From Arthrobacter frigidicola (GTDB lineage: Bacteria; Actinomycetota; Actinomycetes; Actinomycetales; Micrococcaceae): a stretch of 64,000 nucleotides of DNA. The DNA lies in the NCBI GenBank assembly GCA_003602285.1, contig QZVU01000009.1:1-64000 (forward strand), read 5' to 3'. The notes under the pieces are model-generated. The model saw only the letters and a list, made by a program, of their open reading frames with translations. It ran no database searches and was not told where the DNA came from. This document shows positions 26,729-36,571 of this stretch, piece after piece (positions within the stretch are counted from its first letter, which is position 1; each line of letters starts with the position of its first letter). Made by a program: the position numbers and the translations under genes.

Positions 26729-27706
26729 GTGCTCTGGGCGTCATACTTTCTGGCGGCCCTCGCGGTGTTCCTCGCGTGGCCGGCGCCCATTGCGCTCTCC
26801 CGCGCCCGCTGGCCCGCGCGCTCCCCCTTCACGGCCATGGTCCTGTGGCAGTCGATCGCCCTCGCCGGCGGGCTCTCCATGATCGGCGCCATGCTCGTCT
26901 GGGGCCTGGCCCCGCTCGGTGACAACCTCGTGTCGGCCTCCATCGGGCTGTGGAACGTGCTGATGGAGCAGAAGCCGGCCGAGACCCTTGGAATCATCCA
27001 CGTCTTCGCCCTGAGTGCGGCGACCCTGCTGGGCGCCCACCTGGTCTTCACGCTGATGCTGACCTTCATCCGCATCCAGCGCCAGCGCCGGCGCCACCGC
27101 AGCATGCTGCGGCTGCTCAGCTCGCCGGTGAAGGACTCCCCCGCGACCCTGGTGATCAACCACCCCACGCCCGTCGCCTACTGCCTGCCCGGCGGGGCAC
27201 GCTCGGTGACCGTCCTGTCTGACGGCCTCCTCGAGATGCTCAGCCAGGAGGAACTCAATGCCGTCCTGACCCATGAGAACGCCCACCTCCAGCAGCGCCA
27301 CCACCTGCTCCTGTGGGCGTTTGCCGCCTGGCGTTCGGCCCTGCCCTGGCTGCCCACCTCGCAGCTCGCGCAGGTCGCGGTGACGGAGCTGATCGAGATG
27401 CTGGCCGACGACCAGGCCCTCAAGCACGTCGACGAAGGCACCCTCGTGCGGGCCATCGCGATCGTCGCGGCCGGATCCCCCGCCGTGGCGGACACCGCCC
27501 CATCCGCGGAGACCCGGCTGGAACTGCCGGCGCCGGACCGCGGAACCATGGCCGAGGACTGGAGCACCTCGGTCCAGCGCCTGCGCCGGCTGCTGACCCC
27601 CCTGCGGCCCCTGACGGCGCTGCAGCGTGCCGTGGCCCTGGGCTCCGCCGGTCTGCTGCTGGTGTTCCCTCCCTTGCTGCTGATCGCCCCCGCCCTGCCC
27701 GGGTGA
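26729..27706 (+). CDS. M56 family membrane metallopeptidase (BlaR1-like)
   Basis: A 325-residue integral membrane protease of the BlaR1/MecR1 family. Hydrophobic segments occur at about 2-20, 35-60, 90-115 and at the C-terminus (AVALGSAGLLLVFPPLLLIA). The zinc-binding HExxH motif is HENAH at 182-186, and an ELIEMLADDQA segment supplies the third ligand. The extracellular penicillin-binding sensor domain of BlaR1 is missing, so it must sense some other signal, perhaps a membrane or respiratory state. GTG start, 6 bp after the repressor stop. It probably cleaves the partner repressor and so derepresses the cyd unit. Confidence 0.9.
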   Translation: MLWASYFLAALAVFLAWPAPIALSRARWPARSPFTAMVLWQSIALAGGLSMIGAMLVWGLAPLGDNLVSASIGLWNVLMEQKPAETLGIIHVFALSAATLLGAHLVFTLMLTFIRIQRQRRRHRSMLRLLSSPVKDSPATLVINHPTPVAYCLPGGARSVTVLSDGLLEMLSQEELNAVLTHENAHLQQRHHLLLWAFAAWRSALPWLPTSQLAQVAVTELIEMLADDQALKHVDEGTLVRAIAIVAAGSPAVADTAPSAETRLELPAPDRGTMAEDWSTSVQRLRRLLTPLRPLTALQRAVALGSAGLLLVFPPLLLIAPALPG

Positions 27707-28059
27707 GGCCGCCCGTCGGGACCGCTCTGGGCGTCGGGGCCGCACCCGTTCACGACACACCCGTCCGAAAGCGACGTGCGGACCGGCAATATCCGGCGCA
27801 AAGGACGCTTTCAGGCGCGCCCGTCGCAATGGGGTGCGGAATCCGGCCTCCGGCATCCTGTCCCCGGCGTCGACTTGCGGCGGTGGGCGGGCAGGCGGCT
27901 GCTGCTCCCGTGCACGATTCACCGGGGTAAGGCCCCGCGGGCGACTCCGATGGCCCCAATTGCGACGCCTGCATGCAGAAACGACGTCCGCACCGGAAAA
28001 ATCCGGCGCGGACGTCGCTTTCGGGTCGGAACGTCGCTTTAGGACGCGTCGGCCGGGCG
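27707..28059. repeat. Spacer with two palindromes of the parC-repeat family
   Basis: This 353-bp spacer lies between convergent M56 and parE genes and has no supported gene. It carries palindromes at 27767-27812 (GAAAGCG and CGCTTTC arms around CCGGCAATATCCGG) and 27978-28022 (GAAACGACGTCCGC and GCGGACGTCGCTTTC arms around CCGGAAAAATCCGG). The second is nearly perfect. Both share the ACCGG-N6-CCGGC centre and GCGAC/GTCGCTTTC arms with the repeats after parC. A looser pair, GTCGCAATGGGG near 27820 and CCCCAATTGCGAC near 27955, brackets the sequence between them. A further half-arm follows near 28031. Confidence 0.82.
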
Positions 28060-30168
28060 CTAGGCGTCGATGCGGTCGCGGTCCAGCGTCGCGGCGCCGG
28101 CGACGATGAAGTCCTTGCGGGGGGCGACGTCGCTGCCCATCAGCAGGTCGAAGACCCGCTCGGCCGACTCGGCCTCGGAGATCCGCACCCGGCGCAGCGT
28201 CCGGTGGCGCGGGTCCATGGTGGTCTCGGCAAGCTGCGCCGCATCCATCTCCCCCAGGCCTTTGTAGCGCTGGATGGGCTCCTTGAAGCGCTTGCCGGAC
28301 TTCTCCATGGCCGCCAGGAGCCGGTGAAGCTCGTTCTCGGAGTACGTATATACCATCTCGTTCGGCTTGGAGCCTGGATTGATGACCTCCACCCGGTGCA
28401 GGGGCGGCACCGCGGCGTACACCCGGCCCGCCTCCACGAGCGGGCGCATGTACCTGAAGAACAGGGTCAGCAGCAGGGTGCGGATGTGGGCGCCGTCGAC
28501 GTCGGCGTCCGTCATGAGGATCACCTTGCCGTAGCGCCGGGCATCGAGCTGGAAGCTGCGCCCGGAACCGGCCCCGACCACCTGGATCAGCGCCGCGCAC
28601 TCGGCGTTGGAGAGCATGTCGCCCACCGAGGCCTTCTGCACATTGAGGATCTTGCCCCGGATGGGCAGCAGCGCCTGGTAGTCCGAGGACCGGGCGAGCT
28701 TGGCCGTTCCGAGGGCGCTGTCGCCCTCGACGATGAACAGCTCGGAGCGTTCGGGGTCGTCGATGCGGCAGTCGGCGAGCTTGCTGGGCATTGAGGAGGT
28801 TTCCAGGGCGTTCTTGCGGCGCTGGGTCTCCTTGTGCACGCGGGCCGAGATGCGCGACTTCATCTCCGCGACGACCTTCTCCAGCAGCAGCGCGGACTGG
28901 GCCTTGTCGGCGCGCGCGGTGGAGTTCAGCCGGGCGGTGATCTCCTTCTCCACGACCTTCGCCACGATGGCCTTCACCGCGGAGGTGCCGAGGATCTCCT
29001 TGGTCTGCCCCTCGAACTGCGGTTCGGCCAGGCGGACGGTGAGGACGGCGGTGAGGCCGGCGAACACGTCGTCCTTCTCGATCTTGTCGTTGCCCGCCTT
29101 GAGCTTGCGGGCGTTGGCTTCGATCACCTTGCGGAAGGTCTTCAGCAGGGCCTGCTCGAACCCGCTCTGGTGCGTGCCGCCCTTGGGGGTGGCGATGATG
29201 TTCACATAGCTGCGCATGGTGGTCTCATAGCCGATGCCCCAGCGCAGCGCGATGTCGACCTCACAGTCCCGTTCGACCTCCGCCATCTGGCTGTGGCCGC
29301 GCTCATCGAGGACGGGAACGGATTCCTTGAACCGGCCCGAGCCGTGGATGCGCCAGACGTCGGTCACTGCGGCGTCGACGGCGAGGAACTCGGCGAACTC
29401 GGAGATGCCGCCGTCGTGCTGGAAGACCTGTTCGACCGGCCCGGCCTCGCCGGGGGTGCCCGGGATGCGGCGCTCGTCGCGCAGGGTGATCCGCAGGCCC
29501 GGGACCAGGAAGGAGGTCTGCCGGGCGCGGGTCTCGAGCTCCTCGTAGGAGAACTTCGCGTCGGGGGTGAAGATCTGCCGGTCGGCCCAGTAGCGGATCC
29601 GGGTGCCGGTGACGCCGCGCTTGGTGGTGCCTACGACGTCGAGCCGGGAACTGTCGAGGAAGGGCTCGAACTCCGCGGTGGGCGAGATCGTCTTCCCGTC
29701 CAGGAAGCGGCCGGGCTCGCCGCGGCGGAAGGACATCTTGTAGGTCTTGCTTCCGCGGTCGACGTAGACGTCGAGCCGGGCCGAGAGTGCGTTGACCACG
29801 CTGGCGCCGACGCCGTGGAGGCCGCCGGAGGCGGTGTAGGAGCCGCCGCCGAACTTGCCGCCGGCGTGGAGCTTGGTGAAGACGACCTCGACGCCGCTGA
29901 GCCCGGTCTTGGGCTCGGCGTCCACCGGGATGCCGCGGCCGTCGTCGTGGATCTCGACCGACCCGTCGGCGTGAAGGATCACGGTGATGCTCTGGCCGAA
30001 CCCGGCCAGGGCCTCGTCGACCGAGTTGTCGATGATCTCCCACAGGCAGTGCATCAGCCCGCGGGAGTCCGTCGAGCCGATGTACATCCCCGGCCGCTTG
30101 CGGACGGCCTCAAGGCCCTCGAGGACCGAGAGATGGCGTGCGGTGTAGTCGGAACTGAGTGGGGTCAC
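28060..30168 (-). CDS. parE: DNA topoisomerase IV subunit B (GyrB/ParE family)
   Basis: A 702-residue ATPase subunit of the type IIA topoisomerase. The GHKL ATPase domain has LEAVRKRPGMYIGST, EIIDNSVDEALAG, VEIHDDGRGIPV and SGGLHGVGASVVNAL. The TOPRIM domain has LFIVEGDSALGTAK, the metal site TDADVDGAHIRTLLLTLFF and LPIRGKILNVQKA. The C-terminal IQRYKGLGEMDAAQLAETTM matches GyrB/ParE. It is about 700 residues long without the gram-negative GyrB insertion. I chose the GTG at 30168 (VTPLSSDYTARHLSVLEGL), preceded by GGAGATC. An ATG at 30267 in frame would add 33 poorly conserved residues. The partner is parC at 15730. Confidence 0.93.
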   Translation of the reverse strand: MTPLSSDYTARHLSVLEGLEAVRKRPGMYIGSTDSRGLMHCLWEIIDNSVDEALAGFGQSITVILHADGSVEIHDDGRGIPVDAEPKTGLSGVEVVFTKLHAGGKFGGGSYTASGGLHGVGASVVNALSARLDVYVDRGSKTYKMSFRRGEPGRFLDGKTISPTAEFEPFLDSSRLDVVGTTKRGVTGTRIRYWADRQIFTPDAKFSYEELETRARQTSFLVPGLRITLRDERRIPGTPGEAGPVEQVFQHDGGISEFAEFLAVDAAVTDVWRIHGSGRFKESVPVLDERGHSQMAEVERDCEVDIALRWGIGYETTMRSYVNIIATPKGGTHQSGFEQALLKTFRKVIEANARKLKAGNDKIEKDDVFAGLTAVLTVRLAEPQFEGQTKEILGTSAVKAIVAKVVEKEITARLNSTARADKAQSALLLEKVVAEMKSRISARVHKETQRRKNALETSSMPSKLADCRIDDPERSELFIVEGDSALGTAKLARSSDYQALLPIRGKILNVQKASVGDMLSNAECAALIQVVGAGSGRSFQLDARRYGKVILMTDADVDGAHIRTLLLTLFFRYMRPLVEAGRVYAAVPPLHRVEVINPGSKPNEMVYTYSENELHRLLAAMEKSGKRFKEPIQRYKGLGEMDAAQLAETTMDPRHRTLRRVRISEAESAERVFDLLMGSDVAPRKDFIVAGAATLDRDRIDA

Positions 30169-30433
30169 GTTGGGGTGATCTCCTTGACGCGTGGCTGGAG
30201 TGAGGGACCCTACGCCCGGAATGGGCGGCTGGACACCAGGGTCAAGCTTATTACCCGGCACCGACATCGCCGTGCAGGCCGGCCGGGCCCGCGGCTCCGG
30301 TTGTGATCCCGGGCACCTCCGGCAGTGTCAAGGCGGGCCCTCCGTACGCCGGGAGCGAAAGAAAACCCACCCTGCGAAGAAACGGCAACGAATAATGGTT
30401 ATATGAATACACGATCCACATGAGGAGGCATTC

Positions 30434-30655
30434 ATGAGTACTGCAGTTGCAACCCGAGAACTTACCGCCCAGCACCGCTGCGACCGCTGCGGAGCCCAGG
30501 CCTACGTGCGCGCAGTCCTTTCAACCTCCGGTGGAGAGCTTCTCTTCTGCGGACACCATGCACGGTCCGTCGAAGCGAACCTGCGGCCGCTCACTTCCGA
30601 GTGGCAGGACGAGACCGAGCGGCTCCGCGAGAAGCCGGTCGTTTCCGAAGACTGA
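30434..30655 (+). CDS. DUF7455-type small zinc-ribbon protein
   Basis: A 73-residue protein. The N-terminal half reads TAQHRCDRCGAQAYVRAVL and then ELLFCGHHARSVEANL, so CxxC and CxxH elements should hold one zinc ion. The C-terminal half is charged and helical. The family is widespread in Actinobacteria close to sigA and has no known function. AGGAGG lies 5 bp before the ATG, one of the best ribosome sites in the window, so the protein is probably abundant. It converges on sigA, with a shared hairpin terminator between them. Confidence 0.87.
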   Translation: MSTAVATRELTAQHRCDRCGAQAYVRAVLSTSGGELLFCGHHARSVEANLRPLTSEWQDETERLREKPVVSED

Positions 30656-30740
30656 TGTGCCCGCGGCCCGTCCGCCGCGTGCAGCGTGGCCGGTACGCCG
30701 GTCACCCGTCCCAATAAGTACAGTCTCGATAAGCACAGAG

Positions 30741-30770
30741 GAAAGGCCCCCTCTCCGGAGGGGGCCTTTC
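30741..30770. terminator. Bidirectional hairpin between the DUF7455 gene and sigA
   Basis: A perfect 13-bp stem, GAAAGGCCCCCTC and GAGGGGGCCTTTC, around a TCCG loop, between convergent genes. The A and T residues at the stem ends let it work in both directions as a rho-independent terminator. Confidence 0.88.
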
Positions 30771-30828
30771 CTATGTCTGCTCTTACGCCTGGCATGCGGC
30801 GGGCCGGGGACGGCCCGCCGCCCGGGTG

Positions 30829-32052
<1,224 letters not shown>

Positions 32053-32324
32053 AGAGAACCTTTCATACGCGGTTTGCGGTGCCATCAAGGGGACAACACC
32101 ACTATGACCCTGTCAAGTCCGCGCCTTGGTTCAGACGAAGACCGAGGGCCAGCTCCTTACAGGAACTTCCTCCGGGTGCGGGACTATTCCGGACCTGCCG
32201 TGTTCGGCAGGCACCGGAGCCCCGCAGGCCTCCATGTGATGCGCGGACCCCACCGGGTCTCATCGTTCATTGTCTCACGCTTTGGGGTGGGCGTGAATTT
32301 CCGGGCCCCTTGGACGGTGTCCAA

Positions 32325-33737
32325 TCACCCCGGCCGCCCGCGCCGGCCGCTCCACGCCGTATCCGCGCTGCACGCCCATTCCGGGAGTCCGCCGCGGAGG
32401 ACGAGTTCCTTAAGGAGCCCTGCCAGCCGGTAGCCGGGGCAGGCGCGTTCGGCGCGCTCGAGATATACATAGGCGAGGGATCCACGGCCACGGGCGAACT
32501 CGATCCAGCCAAGCATTGAATGCACCGCCGCCTGGGACTCGCCCGCGGAGAGGGCGGCGAGGCGGAGGAGGAGATCGTGCGCGGCGTCGAGGGTGTCCCA
32601 CCGCGGCGCCTCGGAGGAACGCCCCACCAGGAAGTCGGTGTAGCGCCGGCAGGCTCCCGCCCGCTCCCCCGCCGGTAGCGGAACATTACCAATGAAACCG
32701 ATCGATTCACGGCCCAGGCTGCCGTCCGGGTTACCGCCTCGACCCGCGCGCGGACCACCATCCGGACCGCCACCCGGATCGCCGCCGGGGGCAGCGTACG
32801 CGCTGCCCCGACGAGCGCGCTGGGCGCCGTCCGGGCTGCCGCCCGGCCCGCGTCCCCCGGGTGCCTCCAGTGCCAGGGGCCCTCCGGCGTCGGCACTGGG
32901 CACCACCGGCACCATCTCCGGAAGGCCCGGACCCCCCACGGCTCCGCAGGCGCGTGCTCCCCCTTCGGCTGCTTCCAGGCCGCATCCCGCAAGCACCAGC
33001 ACCGAATCGCGGATGGCCTTGCACGAGAGCCCCGCCAGCAGGAAGGCCGCCGTCTCGTGCTCCTGCCGGCCCAGCGGCGGCCGCCGGCCGCTCAGCAGAT
33101 GGTCCCAGACGAGCAGGGTGGCCCGGAACTGGGAGGCGGTGGTCCAAGTGCGCGCGCACCGGCGGCGGTAGGAGGCCGCGAGCGCCTCGACGGACGGCTC
33201 CCCCGCCACCGCAGGCCCCGGCGGCAGCGCGGCGGCCGTCTCCACCGATGGTGAGAAGGAGCTTCCCCGCAGCACCAGTTCGGCGCTGGCGGTGCTGTCG
33301 CTGATCTCCGTAAGCGGCCGCCCCGGCCAGGGGCAGCACCGGGTGTCGGCACAGAAGTATTCACGCCAGGCCGTTCCCGAGACGACCCAGCCGTCGCGCA
33401 GCGGGGTTCCCGCCGCCCTCAGGGTCCGCTCGAGCTCGCGCACCATCCGGCCGTAGGGTGGCCGCCCAGGTTCGGACCACCGGGTATCCGTGTAGAGGAT
33501 CATCACCGCCCCGTCGGCCGCCGTGTCGGACGCCAGGATGGCCGCCACTCCCTCGGCGTAGCTGCCTGCCTCGGCGCCGGCGCCCGGCAGGTCGACCCGC
33601 AGGGTGGCGCCGACCCGGCCGCCCGACAGCATCAGCACCACCAGGCTCTCGACCGGAAGGAATCCAATGGCATGCGGGATGTAGGACAGGAGGTCGGCTG
33701 CGGTGCCGAGGTGCAGCCGTTCCGGGTCGCTGGTCAT
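32325..33737 (-). CDS. DUF4192 domain-containing protein
   Basis: A 470-residue protein of unknown function. The DUF4192 core begins LHLGTAADLLSYIPHAIGFL with PVESLVVLMLSGGRVGATLR, and ends near GWIEFARGRGSLAYVYLERA with helical repeats. A Gly/Pro/Arg-rich insertion of about 90 residues sits around 275-365 and is not part of the domain. The ATG at 33737 (MTSDPERLHLG) fits the domain; an in-frame ATG 39 bp upstream is possible. The open frame continues far upstream, but that part is antisense to the MFS gene. It lies 272 bp upstream of sigA on the same strand and is divergent from the MFS gene. Confidence 0.85.
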   Translation of the reverse strand: MTSDPERLHLGTAADLLSYIPHAIGFLPVESLVVLMLSGGRVGATLRVDLPGAGAEAGSYAEGVAAILASDTAADGAVMILYTDTRWSEPGRPPYGRMVRELERTLRAAGTPLRDGWVVSGTAWREYFCADTRCCPWPGRPLTEISDSTASAELVLRGSSFSPSVETAAALPPGPAVAGEPSVEALAASYRRRCARTWTTASQFRATLLVWDHLLSGRRPPLGRQEHETAAFLLAGLSCKAIRDSVLVLAGCGLEAAEGGARACGAVGGPGLPEMVPVVPSADAGGPLALEAPGGRGPGGSPDGAQRARRGSAYAAPGGDPGGGPDGGPRAGRGGNPDGSLGRESIGFIGNVPLPAGERAGACRRYTDFLVGRSSEAPRWDTLDAAHDLLLRLAALSAGESQAAVHSMLGWIEFARGRGSLAYVYLERAERACPGYRLAGLLKELVLRGGLPEWACSADTAWSGRRGRPG

Positions 33738-33912
33738 GGTGCCAGCCTGCGCCGCCTCCTTGCTGCCCGTCCGCATGGGTCCGGTTAAGTGGACAACTCC
33801 TGCGCGGTTTCCGCCCTGCCCAGCGCGGCCCGGGCCCCTGCAGGTCCGGGAGGGAAAAACCGGAGCCCATTCACCTGAGGGAAAGGGGTGGTCCGGTGGT
33901 ATTACTGGGTGG

Positions 33913-35394
33913 GTGAACAGGAAGCTCCCCCAGCGGGGACAACGGCGTCCAGAGTCCGCCGGCACGGCCGCGCAGCCGGCAGACGGCATCGGGGCGGGGA
34001 CCGCAGACGGTACCGGGGCGGGGACCGCAGGCGGCACCGCAGCGGAGACGGCCGACGGCGTCACCAATGCGGAGCCGGCCGACGGCGCCACCAACGCGGA
34101 GCCGGCAGGCGGCAAGGATGCCCGCGACCAGCGCCGGGTGGTGCGGGTGCTGGCCGGCGCCCAGGTCCTCGGCGGCATCGGTATGGGCGCCACCCTGTCC
34201 CTCGGCGCGCTGCTGGCCGCCGAGCTCTCCGGGTCGAGCTCCTGGTCCGGGATGGCAGCGACCATGAGCACCCTCGGCGCGGCGGTCCTCGCCGTTCCCC
34301 TGGCCCGGCTGGCCCAGCGGTCCGGCCGCAGGATCTCCCTGTCGTCCGGCGCCCTGATCGCGGGGGCCGGAGCGGTGCTGGCCATCACCGCGGCGGCGGT
34401 ATCCCAGTTCCCCCTGCTCCTGCTCGCCCTGCTGCTGCTGGGCGCCGGCTCCGCGACGAACCTCCAGGCGCGGTTCGCCGCGACGGACCTCGCCTCCGAC
34501 GCCACCCGCGGCCGCGACCTCTCCCTCGTCGTCTGGTTCACGACCATCGGAGCGGTCCTGGGCCCCAACCTGTTCGAACCCGGCGAAGCGCTCGGCGCCC
34601 TCCTCGGCCTGCCTCCGCTCTCCGGAGCCTTCGTGTTCTCGGCGGTCGCCCAGGCGGCCGCCGCCGCCGTCTACGCAGTCTGCCTCCGGCCGGACCCGCT
34701 GCAGAGCTCCCTCGCCCTGCGCGGCACGACGCCGGGTCCCGTGCGCCGCAGGGGCGGCCTTGCCGCCCTCCGCGGCAACCCCCTGGCCCGCTACGCCGTC
34801 CTCGCCATCGCCTGCAGCCACGCCGCGATGGTGGCCCTGATGTCAATGACCCCGGTGCACCTGCGCGACCACGGGGCGAGCCTGGCCATCGTGGGGCTGA
34901 CCATCAGCCTCCATGTCGCCGGCATGTTTGCCTTCTCTCCAGTGTTCGGCTGGCTGGCCGACCGCGCCGGACGGATCGCCGGAATTCTCGTGGGCCAGGC
35001 CCTGCTGCTCGGCGCCCTGATCCTCGCCTGGACCGGCGCCGAATCCGCGGCAGCGGTCACTGTCAGCCTCATCCTGCTCGGTCTGGGCTGGTCGGCCGCC
35101 GTGGTCTCCGGCTCGGCCCTCGTCGCCGAGTCGGTGACCGTCCCGGACCGGGCCGCCGTCCAGGGGGTCTCCGATCTATCGATGAATGCGGCCGGAGCGC
35201 TGGGTGGGGCGCTCGCGGGCCCCCTCCTGACCGCGCTTGGCTATTCCGGACTCGGGCTCACCGTGACCGGGCTGGTGGGCGTGGTGGTTGTCTGGACCGG
35301 CGTCCGGGCACTCAAGGGGAGAACCCTGACGGGACGGGTGCCGGCGGGGAGCGCCCTCGCACCCGCCGACGCGCCGCGGGCCGGCAGGTCCTGA
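33913..35394 (+). CDS. MFS transporter
   Basis: A 12-helix major facilitator protein of about 493 residues. The transmembrane part starts near residue 77 (VVRVLAGAQVLGGIGMGATL) and shows the cytoplasmic loop motif LARLAQRSGRRISLSS after helix 2 and GWLADRAGRIAGILVG after helix 8. The sequence suggests a drug/proton antiporter of the 12-helix type; the substrate is unknown. The first 70 residues are a low-complexity stretch of repeated ADGTGAGTA and NAEPADGAT units encoded by about 24-bp DNA repeats, unusual for a transporter. The start (GTG at 33913) is therefore uncertain; a start closer to helix 1 would remove the repeats. Confidence 0.85.
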   Translation: MNRKLPQRGQRRPESAGTAAQPADGIGAGTADGTGAGTAGGTAAETADGVTNAEPADGATNAEPAGGKDARDQRRVVRVLAGAQVLGGIGMGATLSLGALLAAELSGSSSWSGMAATMSTLGAAVLAVPLARLAQRSGRRISLSSGALIAGAGAVLAITAAAVSQFPLLLLALLLLGAGSATNLQARFAATDLASDATRGRDLSLVVWFTTIGAVLGPNLFEPGEALGALLGLPPLSGAFVFSAVAQAAAAAVYAVCLRPDPLQSSLALRGTTPGPVRRRGGLAALRGNPLARYAVLAIACSHAAMVALMSMTPVHLRDHGASLAIVGLTISLHVAGMFAFSPVFGWLADRAGRIAGILVGQALLLGALILAWTGAESAAAVTVSLILLGLGWSAAVVSGSALVAESVTVPDRAAVQGVSDLSMNAAGALGGALAGPLLTALGYSGLGLTVTGLVGVVVVWTGVRALKGRTLTGRVPAGSALAPADAPRAGRS

Positions 35395-35423
35395 CGCGTC
35401 AAAGTCACCCCGCTCCGGAGCAG

Positions 35424-36560
35424 CTACCCGTCGATACCATCGAGCACCACGGGCAGCCCGAGGAACCCCGAATAGCGGTCCGCCGCGGCGCGCACGGCCA
35501 CTGCTCCGGCCGCGCCGGGGAGCGCCTCCCCGGGAAAGGGCGCAACCCTGAGGCGGACCGAGCCGCCGCGGATCTCCTGCTCCCAGGTTCCGCGGATCCT
35601 GCCCGAAACCGCCAGTCCCGGGCGGAACAGCCCGTTCACCGCCGGGCCGACGGCGCTGCGGTGGCGCTCCTCAAGCACGAGCGTCCGGTCCGCGTACCCG
35701 ATGGTGTACTCATCGAAGCCGGGAAGCAGGTGCGCCGTCGGCGGCCCTCCGGAGCGGGCGTCGGGCACCGCCGGTTCGACATAGGACGGGTCGACATACA
35801 ACGGGTCTACAGAGGACTGCTTTCCGTCTGCAGGCAGGACCGCCAGGTCCGGTGCGGCGAGATGGAGGGCGAGCCGTGAGTCGGCAAGGGTCAGTCCGCT
35901 CCACCAGGCGAGGTCGCGGGCCGTGGCAGGCCCGTGGCCGGAAATGTAGCGCAACGCCAGCCGGGCCAGCGCCTCCTCCCGCCCGGGCGGCTCCACCGCC
36001 GGAATCCGGTCCCGGAACAACGCGAAGGTCTGGGTGCGGCGCTGCGGCGGACCGATGATGACCACCTGCGTCTCGGCGAGGTAGCGCAGAATGTGGGAAC
36101 CCCGCTGGCCGCCGGTCGAAATGCCGGCGTCCTCGAGCAGGCGCAGGACAGTGCTTCGCGGCAGCGCCGTTCCCTCGAGCGCCGTACCGAGCACGTCCGC
36201 GGCCTTCGCGAACACCGCTTCGGTGAGGCCGGTATCCCGCCAGAGCTTCCCCCGGCCGCTCCAGGCGCGCGGGCCGAGCAGTGACAGCAGCCAGGGCGCG
36301 TCCGCCGGTGCGGTGAGGTGGAGGGTTCCGCGCATCGTCCAGGTCTGCACGATCGTCCCCTGACGGAGGGAGTCGGCGAGCGCCGCGTCGGTCAGGCCCG
36401 GGGTGCGCAGGCCCAGGCTCCACCGGACCCCCGAGAGGTTCTGTGCCTGGACGGCGAGCATCCGGCGCACGGTTTCGGGGGCGCCGCCGGAGGCGCTCCC
36501 GTCGAGCCGGTGCGAGCGCAGCCGAAGCTGCCGGAGATCGTCCCCCGTTCGGGCCGCCAC
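35424..36560 (-). CDS. Winged-helix DNA-binding domain protein (AlkZ/YcaQ-related)
   Basis: A 378-residue protein of the winged helix DNA-binding family (PF06224 type). It has ETVRRMLAVQAQNLSGVRWS near 30, WTMRGTLHLTAPADAPWLLS near 95, RYISGHGPATARDLAWWSGL near 210 and LLPGFDEYTIGYADRT near 290. Tandem winged helices of this group occur in AlkZ-type glycosylases that unhook interstrand crosslinks made by genotoxic natural products. The catalytic QxQ/QxD motif of AlkZ matches QAQN here. A DNA repair role is therefore likely but not proven. It follows the ABC exporter by 11 bp on the same strand, which suggests a self-protection pairing. Confidence 0.85.
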   Translation of the reverse strand: MAARTGDDLRQLRLRSHRLDGSASGGAPETVRRMLAVQAQNLSGVRWSLGLRTPGLTDAALADSLRQGTIVQTWTMRGTLHLTAPADAPWLLSLLGPRAWSGRGKLWRDTGLTEAVFAKAADVLGTALEGTALPRSTVLRLLEDAGISTGGQRGSHILRYLAETQVVIIGPPQRRTQTFALFRDRIPAVEPPGREEALARLALRYISGHGPATARDLAWWSGLTLADSRLALHLAAPDLAVLPADGKQSSVDPLYVDPSYVEPAVPDARSGGPPTAHLLPGFDEYTIGYADRTLVLEERHRSAVGPAVNGLFRPGLAVSGRIRGTWEQEIRGGSVRLRVAPFPGEALPGAAGAVAVRAAADRYSGFLGLPVVLDGIDG

Positions 36561-36571
36561 TGAGGTTCCCG

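Noticed and set aside
26354-27706. Beta-lactam resistance system
   Set aside because: The repressor and M56 protein resemble BlaI/BlaR1, but there is no beta-lactamase gene and the M56 protein lacks the penicillin-binding sensor domain; the neighbours are cytochrome bd genes.
26741-28600. A 619-codon minus-strand frame spanning the M56 gene, the spacer and the end of parE
   Set aside because: It crosses two well supported genes, has no conserved motif and has the composition of a shadow frame.
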